The position numbers and the translations under genes were made by a program. Below, one piece after another: positions 54,555-61,384 of a DNA stretch of 64,000 nt (the stretch's first letter is position 1; every line of letters starts with the position of its first letter). Location of the stretch: contig PLHW01000029.1 in NCBI GenBank assembly GCA_003139095.1, forward strand, positions 1 to 64,000. Reading direction: 5' to 3'. This DNA is from Acidobacteriaceae bacterium. Lineage in GTDB: Bacteria > Acidobacteriota > Terriglobia > Terriglobales > Acidobacteriaceae. Under the pieces are notes generated by a model. That model did no database searches. It was given only the letters and a program-made list of their open reading frames with translations, and was not told the origin of the DNA.

Positions 54555-55190
54555 CTAATGGCCGCGGAGTCGAGCGCGAACGAACTCCACGAGTTCCGGC
54601 GTGACATAGTTCCCAGAGTCAATTTCGAAGGTTGGGCGATTCGCAACCGGCTTCAAACTCACCTGCTTCCAAATCGGAGTCTTGTTTCCGGTCGCTCCAC
54701 ACTTTGCGGGATCGCCGTTCGCGTGCATAAGCACCGCATCCGCCCGATCCAGAAATTCCTGTGCCGACGATTTGAAGTCCTCGGTCGCAGGATCGAGAAC
54801 GGTGATGTAGAGGTCGGGCTTCAGGAAACGCAGGATGCTATTCGATTCGATCATGGCATTTTGCGTGGACCCAAGAATTTGCCGAACGCGCGGCATGGCT
54901 TCAGCGAGGCGTCCTTGCTCCGTCCGAACCCACCACGAGTGCTCCGCGCCCGCAACCAGAAAGCGCGATGTGTCGGACTCGCCGCTGCGGTCGCGCTCTT
55001 CGGTCACGGCCCAGGAATGATCGCCCGTTGCGCAGTCGCACGCCGCGCCATTAGCCGAGCAGACACCATGTCCATATTGCGTGACCTTGAGCGCGGTCCA
55101 ATGCATCTCGCGCAGCGCCGAGATCAGGCCGCCAACAACGCTGGTCTTGCCAACGCTGCGACTGTGTCCGCCGATGATCACGATCGACAT
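54555..55190 (-). CDS. Uncharacterised P-loop NTPase with Cys motif, linked to lipid A genes
   Basis: The 211-residue protein has a Walker A loop GGHSRSVGKTS (about 7-17) after a short hydrophobic strand, like MobB and other SIMIBI-type P-loop proteins. Soon after comes HGVCSANGAACDCATGDHSW (about 41-60) with Cys-x6-Cys-x-Cys, which could hold a metal. ITVLDPATEDF and ADAVLMHANG (about 125-160) look like the later nucleotide-binding strands. I recognise similar acidobacterial proteins but know no function. It lies 58 bp downstream of lpxD on the same strand and probably belongs to that transcript. It is not LpxK by sequence. Confidence 0.75.
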   Translation of the reverse strand: MSIVIIGGHSRSVGKTSVVGGLISALREMHWTALKVTQYGHGVCSANGAACDCATGDHSWAVTEERDRSGESDTSRFLVAGAEHSWWVRTEQGRLAEAMPRVRQILGSTQNAMIESNSILRFLKPDLYITVLDPATEDFKSSAQEFLDRADAVLMHANGDPAKCGATGNKTPIWKQVSLKPVANRPTFEIDSGNYVTPELVEFVRARLRGH

Positions 55191-55248
55191 TGGTTAGGGT
55201 ACTGACCTCTTAGGCGCGGAGCTGTCTGCACAGTAACGCGCGGCTGTG

Positions 55249-56289
55249 CTACTTCCTTCTCGCGGCCCGCGACAGGAATGCCAGTTCCTTAAGATACTCC
55301 CCAATCGGACGCGCGGGAGTTCCCCAGAACACTATGCCTTTGCCGCGAATGACCTTCTTGGTTGGGATTCCGCTTTGTGCGCCGAGGATTGCCCCCTCCT
55401 CAATGCGCACGTGATCGGCAATCCCGACCTGGCCTCCAATGATGACATTGTTCTCAACCACGGCGCTGCCGGAAAGTCCGGTCTGCGCGGCGATCACCAC
55501 ATCTTCGCCGATCTGAACGTTGTGGCCGAGGTGAACCAGGTTATCGATCTTTGTGCCGCGGCGGATTCTTGTTTCGTCGAGCGCGCCGCGGTCGATGGTG
55601 GAATTCGCTCCAATCTCGACGTCATCCTCAATTACCAAGCGTCCGATCTGCGGAAACTGTTCATAGCGTCCGGTCCGCTCGTCGCGCACGTAGCCGAAGC
55701 CCTCGCTGCCGAGCACGGCCCCGGCTTGCACGACGACTCGATTGCCGAGTGTAGTGCCGGAGTAAATGGTCACATTGGCATCGATGCGGCACGCGGCGCC
55801 GATCTCAACACCTTCGCCAATCACGCAGCCCGCACCGATGGTGCTGCTATCGCCGATGCTCGCCTGCTCGCCGATGACCGCGCGCGGACCGATATCGACA
55901 TTGCTGCCGACAAGCGAAGCGCCGACGATAGCGGACGGATGAATGCCGCGACCTCGGCTGACGTCATCGCGAAGAAGCCGAGCCGCACGAGCGAACGCCA
56001 GACGCGGTTGAGCGGAGATGAGGGTTGTTTTACGGGTCTTCGTCGTTAGACCGGCGGCGAGATCGGCAGTGAGCTCGGCAATGGCCTTGGATTGCTCGGC
56101 GAAACATCCGGCGATTACGGCTCCCGCAGCGGACGCGAGCGCGGCCTCGAAATGCCTGGCATCATCGACGAAGACGAGGCTGGCAGCATTAGCGGACTTG
56201 AGACTGGAGAGGCGTTCCACCGTGATGGAACCGTCTCCGATAAGGCGGCAGTCGAGCTTTTCCGCGAGGGTGGCTAGAGATTGTTTCAT
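55249..56289 (-). CDS. lpxD: UDP-3-O-acylglucosamine N-acyltransferase
   Basis: The 346-residue enzyme adds the second 3-hydroxyacyl chain in lipid A synthesis. The N-terminal uridine-binding domain spans about 1-100 (SLKSANAASLVFVDD). A left-handed beta-helix of hexapeptide repeats follows (about 105-315), including the catalytic histidine segment NLVHLGHNVQIGEDVVIAAQTGLSGS. The C-terminal helix closes it. Length matches E. coli LpxD (341). AGGAGCG stands before the ATG. An LpxL-type acyltransferase lies 39 bp upstream, so two lipid A steps are grouped; lpxA, lpxC and fabZ are not in the window. Confidence 0.96.
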   Translation of the reverse strand: MKQSLATLAEKLDCRLIGDGSITVERLSSLKSANAASLVFVDDARHFEAALASAAGAVIAGCFAEQSKAIAELTADLAAGLTTKTRKTTLISAQPRLAFARAARLLRDDVSRGRGIHPSAIVGASLVGSNVDIGPRAVIGEQASIGDSSTIGAGCVIGEGVEIGAACRIDANVTIYSGTTLGNRVVVQAGAVLGSEGFGYVRDERTGRYEQFPQIGRLVIEDDVEIGANSTIDRGALDETRIRRGTKIDNLVHLGHNVQIGEDVVIAAQTGLSGSAVVENNVIIGGQVGIADHVRIEEGAILGAQSGIPTKKVIRGKGIVFWGTPARPIGEYLKELAFLSRAARRK

Positions 56290-56328
56290 GGCGCTCCTAT
56301 TGTCGCGTCAGCATGCGAGAGGCGCAAA

Positions 56329-57318
56329 TCAGTACAGCGGCGGTTCCCCTTCGGGCCGCGTCTTCCAGCGGCGATGCATCCACAGCCACTGGTCGGGGTA
56401 ACGACGGACATAGTCTTCAATCACGCCAGTGAACATCGCCGTGTTGGCGACGATATCGGCCTCGTCATTGTCATTGCCTGTGCGTACAAGTTTGAGCGCG
56501 GGATCGAAGCGCAGGATATATTTGCGCAGCTTCGCGTCCCAGGTGGTGAAGCCTGGAACTACGGCAGCATCTGTGCGGAGCGCGATGCGTGCCAATCCGC
56601 TTGCCGTGTAGGCAGGAATGCCGAAGAAGTTCACGAACACGCCTTGCGGTGGCGTCATATTGGTGTCCATGAGAATGCCCACGCATTGGCCCGCACGCAT
56701 CGCAGCCAGCAGGCCGCGGACGAAATCGTCTTTACTGACGGTGCGATTGCCGTGCATGGTGCGATATCGTTGCACGAAGGCGTCAATGTAAGGATTGTCG
56801 AGCGGCCGCATGACAACCGATAACGGGTGTCCGTGCAGCGAGTGCACGAAGGCGGAAAGCTCCCACGCGCCGAGGTGGCCAGTCAGAAACAGCACGCCTT
56901 TTCCGCGGGCGAATGCGCGCTCATAATTTTCCAGTCCGCTGTAGATAACAACGGACGAGACGTTCTCGCGCGTGTAGCGTGGGAAGAGACAGAATTCGGC
57001 AAGCTGGCGACCGAGCGAGAAGTACTCTCGGCGCAGGATGCGGCGGCGTTCGCCGGCGGGCATCTCCGGGAACGCAAGAGCGAGATTGCGCGTTCCCACC
57101 AAGCGCAAGCGCCGATGAGCATGGTAGACGGTTAATCCAACGGCGATGCCGACAGCGCGTGCAAGCGGTCGGGGAAGCAGGCCGAGGAGTTTGATCCAGG
57201 GCCAAACCAGAGCGTATTCGAGACGTTCACGCACTGTGCGCGAGTGTAGGGGTTCGAGGCGGTGCTGCGCAAGGAAGCGCGGGCGGCAGGTTGCCGGCTC
57301 TCTGTTAGTCGCGTTCAA
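56329..57318 (-). CDS. lpxL: LpxL/HtrB-family lipid A acyltransferase
   Basis: The 329-residue membrane-bound acyltransferase should add a secondary acyl chain to lipid A. A hydrophobic stretch near residues 40-65 serves as anchor. The catalytic His-x4-Glu is in LTGHLGAWELSAF (about 144-156). Later family features are SVVMRPLDNPYIDAF, GILMDTNMTPPQGVFVNFFG and the ending PDQWLWMHRRWKTRP. The start codon is TTG at 57318, overlapping the end of the HEAT gene by 14 bases; no strong ribosome-binding site is seen, so coupling is likely. lpxD follows. Confidence 0.88.
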   Translation of the reverse strand: MNATNREPATCRPRFLAQHRLEPLHSRTVRERLEYALVWPWIKLLGLLPRPLARAVGIAVGLTVYHAHRRLRLVGTRNLALAFPEMPAGERRRILRREYFSLGRQLAEFCLFPRYTRENVSSVVIYSGLENYERAFARGKGVLFLTGHLGAWELSAFVHSLHGHPLSVVMRPLDNPYIDAFVQRYRTMHGNRTVSKDDFVRGLLAAMRAGQCVGILMDTNMTPPQGVFVNFFGIPAYTASGLARIALRTDAAVVPGFTTWDAKLRKYILRFDPALKLVRTGNDNDEADIVANTAMFTGVIEDYVRRYPDQWLWMHRRWKTRPEGEPPLY

Positions 57319-57829
57319 GTTGAGCGAGCAGTTTACGGCTGCGGGCTTTCATCGCTGGTGTACCGCTACACTCGGCTCGATGCAGAAGATCAATCACGGG
57401 CACCCGCATGTCCGGATCCTGCTGGCCCAAGTCGGCTAATCCCTGGAGAGCGAACGTCTTCACGATGGAACTGCGGTCGTCCAGATAATCCTTCAGGAAA
57501 GCGGCTGCGCGTTGACGCTCTTTTGCATTGAGCACAAGCCGCGGAACCATGACCGCCAAATGCCAGCGCAATTCCTGCTGCCCGGTTTCGGCCATCAGAC
57601 CGAGCAGTTCGGCCTTATGAGGCGCGAGTAGTCCGGGATTCTTGCGCGAGGCCTTTTCGGCTGCGTCGGCCGCGCGCATTCGCACCAGTGGATCTTCGGA
57701 CCAGAAGCCATCGATGAGCCCAGGAAACAGCGCGGGATTTTTGGAGACAATTGCGGCGACTTTGTCAGCACGGCCGATGGATCGGCGATCGCCGCCCGCG
57801 AGTAGTTCGAGGATAGAGGAGCGGAACAC
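57305..57829 (-). CDS. HEAT-repeat protein
   Basis: The 174-residue protein is made of helical HEAT-like repeats, for example SEDPLVRMRAADAAEKASRK, ELRWHLAVMVPRL and SSIVKTFALQGLADLGQ. I prefer the GTG at 57829, preceded by AGGAACAGG; the frame is open to an ATG at 57895 inside the SYLF gene, but those 22 residues are Arg/Gly-rich and lack helix character. Similar proteins, beginning close to an LLAGGDRRSIG phrase, are known to me from acidobacteria as uncharacterised. It overlaps the acyltransferase gene by 14 bases and should be co-translated with it. A binding role is inferred. Confidence 0.78.
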   Translation of the reverse strand: MFRSSILELLAGGDRRSIGRADKVAAIVSKNPALFPGLIDGFWSEDPLVRMRAADAAEKASRKNPGLLAPHKAELLGLMAETGQQELRWHLAVMVPRLVLNAKERQRAAAFLKDYLDDRSSIVKTFALQGLADLGQQDPDMRVPVIDLLHRAECSGTPAMKARSRKLLAQLERD

Positions 57830-57870
57830 CCGAGGGCGCCTGTTCCTATGCAGCCCAACGTTCGGCTTGC

Positions 57871-58572
57871 CTACTTTGACGCGACCTGAGCCCATTTGGC
57901 GAGCGTGCTGAGGAACGGATATGCGGTTTTGGGAGCTTCGATCTCTCCCTTGAGCGAAGTGCGGAAGGGCACCATGTGTCCATAGAATTCACGCGTGCTG
58001 TCTTTGTCCTGCTTGATGACCGCGCCGTTGAGTTCGAGGCCGGCGAAGAGGCCGCGCGAGCGCGAGTAGGTGAGAACCTGGGCGCGCATCTTCCAATCCG
58101 TGTCCGCGGCGGCGTGGCGTCCCACGGGGCCGGCGGCGGCGCTCGCATCGCCGCCAATTTTGAATTTGCTGGAAAGCAGATTGTTCATGCCGCCCTTGTT
58201 CATAATAAGCATGACGACATCAGTGGCCTGGCCGCCGATCTGGAGGCCGAAGCTGCCGCCGCTGATCATGAAAAAAGCGGGCGCGCTCCAACCTTTTTCC
58301 GTGCGGCAACTGGCCACACCGCGGCCGTAGCGGGCGCCGACCACGAATCCTCCGTTGAGCAGCGACGGGACCACCGCGACGCATTCGGCTGAGCCGAGAA
58401 TTTCTTCCGGGATGCGGTTGTCGGGAGCATTTTGGATTTCGTCGAGCACCGTGCCAGCGTCTTCAACGCGAGAGGCCGCTTTGCCTCTGACTTCGGCCTT
58501 GGCGTCTTCATCGGCGGAAAGCAATGGGGTCAACGAACAAACGAGCACAAGAACCAACAGGAGATTGCGCAT
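57871..58572 (-). CDS. SYLF/Ysc84-family lipid-binding protein
   Basis: The 233-residue exported protein has a signal peptide (about 1-20, ending LLSADE) and a SYLF domain. The domain shows IPEEILGSAECVAVVPSLLNGGFVVGARYGRGVASCR, of which IPEEIL and GFVVGARYG are the key parts, GGSFGLQIGGQATDVVMLIM, and the end LTYSRSRGLFAGLELNGAVI. SYLF domains bind phosphoinositides or other anionic lipids in eukaryotes and are periplasmic in bacteria. GTGAGGC lies ahead of the ATG. It heads the envelope cluster (SYLF, HEAT, LpxL, LpxD, P-loop), which suggests a role in outer-membrane lipid handling. Confidence 0.9.
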   Translation of the reverse strand: MRNLLLVLVLVCSLTPLLSADEDAKAEVRGKAASRVEDAGTVLDEIQNAPDNRIPEEILGSAECVAVVPSLLNGGFVVGARYGRGVASCRTEKGWSAPAFFMISGGSFGLQIGGQATDVVMLIMNKGGMNNLLSSKFKIGGDASAAAGPVGRHAAADTDWKMRAQVLTYSRSRGLFAGLELNGAVIKQDKDSTREFYGHMVPFRTSLKGEIEAPKTAYPFLSTLAKWAQVASK

Positions 58573-58712
58573 GATGCCTCACTTGGGAGATCAAACCCTC
58601 GATCCCGGGTTTTGTTCCGGGAATTCGGGGCAAAACTTCTATTGCTCTGGATTCTAATTCATATAGATGCGGGTGAGTTCGGGTGGGTAGTGATTGCGAT
58701 GAGTCAGATGAG

Positions 58713-58764
58713 CAAAAAAATGCGGGGTTGAAAGCGGCGACCCTAATCTCCGTTTCCAACCCCG
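58713..58764 (-). terminator. Rho-independent terminator after the PMT-family gene
   Basis: CGGGGTTG (58723-58730) pairs with CAACCCCG (58757-58764), and the adjoining bases extend the stem imperfectly to about 15 pairs. Read on the minus strand the hairpin is followed by seven Ts. It lies about 100 bp past the stop of the glycosyltransferase gene. Confidence 0.78.
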
Positions 58765-58862
58765 TCTCCCAGGTTCTGTGGTAGGTGAAGCGAGTATGGA
58801 GCAGGTCGGAGAAAGCGACAAGATTACGGAGGTCACTGGCTAGAGGTAACCTGCAGTGATGG

Positions 58863-60038
58863 CTAATATCGCAATGCGGCGTAGAGCGGCCAGAGCGCAG
58901 AACCCACCGCGCAGGCAGTCACGATGAGATCCAACTGCAAACGCTTGAAGGACACGCCAGACATGGCAACGGCGAGGCCGATGGTGAGCCAAGTGAAGGA
59001 GTCAAGATAGTAGTAATAATATTGCGGAAGGGAATGCGCGAGCGCCCACTGAAGCATATGAAGGCTGTAGAGAGCCGGCAGCAATGGCTTCCGCTGCTTA
59101 AGCAACGCAAGTAGAGCAATCAGGCCGAGACTGGCGATGACGGGGTTTGCCATCAGTTGCATCAGGCTTTCTTGTTGTTGGAACCTGACGATGCACCCCC
59201 ACCACGGATCGCTTGGCCGCAGATCGATCATGGTCTGGCGATAGTGAGCGTGGGAGAGGAGAATGTCGCGGTTCGCGAAATACAGGTAGGCCAAGCTTCG
59301 ATGCTCGCGTATGAGGAGCGGAACCCAACTCACGAGGTAGGCCATCAAGGAAGAGCCAGCGATCAGCAGCAGGCTTTTGGTTACGCGGCGGAAACGGAAC
59401 AACAGGTAGAGACAGCAGACAACCAGGGCAGGCAGGCCACACCAGCGAGAAGCGACAGAGAGGCCGAGTAATGTCCCACTCCAGGCAAACCAGCCGGAAG
59501 AGTTTTCTCCGACGGCAACCAGGAAAGCCCATAGGCCCGCCACCTCGAACGCCACCTGGAAAATAATCAGATTGGCCGAGCGGCTTTCGACAAAGAGAAA
59601 ACCATTGGCCAAAAGCAGCACCCATGCAATGTAGGCACTGTGCAGGCTGCGCGTAAGGCGAAACGTGAGTCCGAAGCCAGACAAGGCAATCAATGCCCCC
59701 GCGAGACCGGACGAAAACCGAAAGCCTAAGGGTGAGTGGCCGAGGATTTTGATGGATAGTGCGATCAGGTATTTCGCGAATGGCGGATGCTCGACGTTGG
59801 TAGAGGGAGCGCCGGCGATAAAAGCTTCGGCGGCGCTGATGTAGAGATGCTCGTCAAGTCGGGATGTGTGGTCGGCCGCAACTCCGGCGGAGAGAATTGC
59901 GAGGCTGACAAAGAACACCGCCGCGTAGCGAGCGAGTTTGCCGGTAACAACCGGGGAGGGGTTCTGAACTTGCGGATCGGCGCTGTGAAACATCGGTTGA
60001 GCGTATTCTACCGGCGAGATGAAACCGATCTTCACCAT
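58863..60038 (-). CDS. PMT/GT39-type membrane glycosyltransferase
   Basis: The 391-residue integral membrane protein resembles dolichyl/polyprenyl-phosphate mannosyltransferases (PMT and ArnT class). After a first helix (about 33-53) the acidic loop HTSRLDEHLYISAAEAF and the NVEHPPFAKYLIALS segment (about 55-95) give the family signature. About eight to nine more helices follow. The start is unclear: ATG 60038, 15 bp after the regulator's stop, or ATG 59993; neither has a strong ribosome-binding site, and the frame is open far upstream. It would transfer a sugar from a lipid carrier to a periplasmic target, whose identity is unknown. Confidence 0.82.
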   Translation of the reverse strand: MVKIGFISPVEYAQPMFHSADPQVQNPSPVVTGKLARYAAVFFVSLAILSAGVAADHTSRLDEHLYISAAEAFIAGAPSTNVEHPPFAKYLIALSIKILGHSPLGFRFSSGLAGALIALSGFGLTFRLTRSLHSAYIAWVLLLANGFLFVESRSANLIIFQVAFEVAGLWAFLVAVGENSSGWFAWSGTLLGLSVASRWCGLPALVVCCLYLLFRFRRVTKSLLLIAGSSLMAYLVSWVPLLIREHRSLAYLYFANRDILLSHAHYRQTMIDLRPSDPWWGCIVRFQQQESLMQLMANPVIASLGLIALLALLKQRKPLLPALYSLHMLQWALAHSLPQYYYYYLDSFTWLTIGLAVAMSGVSFKRLQLDLIVTACAVGSALWPLYAALRY

Positions 60039-60052
60039 TGCCGGCGAAAAAA

Positions 60053-60709
60053 CTACTTTGCCGTCACCAGCGAATGCGTGATGGCGTGGACCGAGAGCGC
60101 GATGCGATTCTGCACTCCGACTTTGCGCATCAGTTTTGCGACGTGCGCCTTCACCGTGCGCTCTTCGATGCCGAGGGCCGAGCCGATCTCCTTGTTGGAG
60201 CGGCCGGCGACCAGCATCTCCAGAACTTCCTTTTCGCGATCGGTGAAGCTCACGCGGCCAGCGGGAAAGATGCGGCCGGGGGATGCACTGACGCGTTCGA
60301 TGAAGGTGGAGAGCACGCGCCGCGGCGCCCACACCGAGCCTTGGTGCACCATGCGGAGAGCCTGAATGAATTCCGTGGGAGCTGCCGCCTCATCCACGTA
60401 GCCTTTGGCCCCAGCGGCAATGGCTTTGAGGACGCTTTCGTCATCCATGCCTGCGCCCGTGACAATGATGCGCAGATCCGGGCGCACCGCTTTGAGGCTG
60501 GCCATAATGTCGTAAAGGTTTTGGCCGTTGCGGTTGCCGAGCAGGACGAGATCAATGCCGGTAAGCTGACCAACATCGGACAGCGAAGCGGAGACGAGTT
60601 CGAGATCAGGTTCGGTATCAAAGAGGGCCCGGAATCCGACGAAGCGCAGGGGATCGCTTTCCACTACAGCAACACGAATCACTGGTTTTTTCGCAACAGC
60701 AGGTTTCAT
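60053..60709 (-). CDS. LuxR-type regulator with pseudo-receiver domain (second)
   Basis: The 218-residue protein has a receiver-like domain (about 10-130) and a LuxR helix-turn-helix (about 150-210: FTDREKEVLEMLVAGRSNKEI and IEERTVKAHVAKLMRKVGVQ). The phospho-acceptor strand reads LVLLGNRNGQN, with Gly in place of Asp. The acidic pair (VVESD) and the Lys of AGAKGY remain. It should be phosphorylation-independent. The glycosyltransferase gene follows 15 bp after its stop and is probably co-transcribed. The small secreted protein is divergent, 128 bp away. Confidence 0.88.
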   Translation of the reverse strand: MKPAVAKKPVIRVAVVESDPLRFVGFRALFDTEPDLELVSASLSDVGQLTGIDLVLLGNRNGQNLYDIMASLKAVRPDLRIIVTGAGMDDESVLKAIAAGAKGYVDEAAAPTEFIQALRMVHQGSVWAPRRVLSTFIERVSASPGRIFPAGRVSFTDREKEVLEMLVAGRSNKEIGSALGIEERTVKAHVAKLMRKVGVQNRIALSVHAITHSLVTAK

Positions 60710-60837
60710 TAAGGTTTCCCTGTTAGGATTGCATCCTGTTCAAGCTTGCCTGAATCGGACCCGAATTGGAATGATTGTGGCCCGAGATCAATTACGGCGG
60801 TAACCCCTTGAAAGACGGGCCAATGGAGAGTTTTACG

Positions 60838-61332
60838 ATGGTCAAAACGTGGAAATTAGCGATTCATACGGCACTCATGATGAGTATGGTCGTAGCGGGA
60901 TTACGAATGGCGCAAGCCCAAAGTCAGACGTCAAGCGAGGCGCAGCCGCAACCCACGGGGATGTATCAGCCGAAATTTGCAGGCGATCCGGCAAGGTCGG
61001 AATCGGAAGCGGCCGCGCTCGGATATATGCGAGTGGTGTTGCGCGCCGAACACACTTACAAGCGGCGGCACGGCAAATATACGACATCGCTGTCGCAGTT
61101 GGCGGGAACGGGATCGTTCACGAAGCGCATGGCGCAGTCGGCCGATCGCGGCGATTACAAGGCGTCGTTCCGTCCGCACAAAACAGGGACCGGAGACGAA
61201 GAAGGATTCGTGCTGTCCATGACGCCGAAACACATGGACGCCGACCATCGCTCTTTTTATGCCGAAGAAGACGGCGCGATTCACGGCGACGATCAGAAGC
61301 CGGCGGACATGGATTCGCCGAAGGTGAAATGA
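60838..61332 (+). CDS. Small secreted protein of unknown function
   Basis: The 164-residue exported protein starts at ATG 60838 with TGGAGAG ahead. The signal peptide ends AQA-Q (about residues 24-26). The mature part contains LGYMRVVLRAEHTYKRRHGKYTTSL (about 60-84, given here as one region), a helix followed by a turn resembling the N-terminal region of pseudopilins without the prepilin cleavage site. The tail is rich in His, Asp and Lys. No family function is known to me. It is divergent from the second LuxR-type regulator and converges with the APC transporter. Confidence 0.7.
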   Translation: MVKTWKLAIHTALMMSMVVAGLRMAQAQSQTSSEAQPQPTGMYQPKFAGDPARSESEAAALGYMRVVLRAEHTYKRRHGKYTTSLSQLAGTGSFTKRMAQSADRGDYKASFRPHKTGTGDEEGFVLSMTPKHMDADHRSFYAEEDGAIHGDDQKPADMDSPKVK

Positions 61333-61384
61333 CGTTGGGGATGGTGGAGAAATAGCCGCGTTGAGCCGCGTTTTTGCGGGGCGA

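Noticed and set aside
61333-61384. A bidirectional terminator between the small secreted protein and the APC transporter
   Set aside because: GC words here are mostly direct, not inverted; the only hairpin has a four-base stem with the T-run in its loop.
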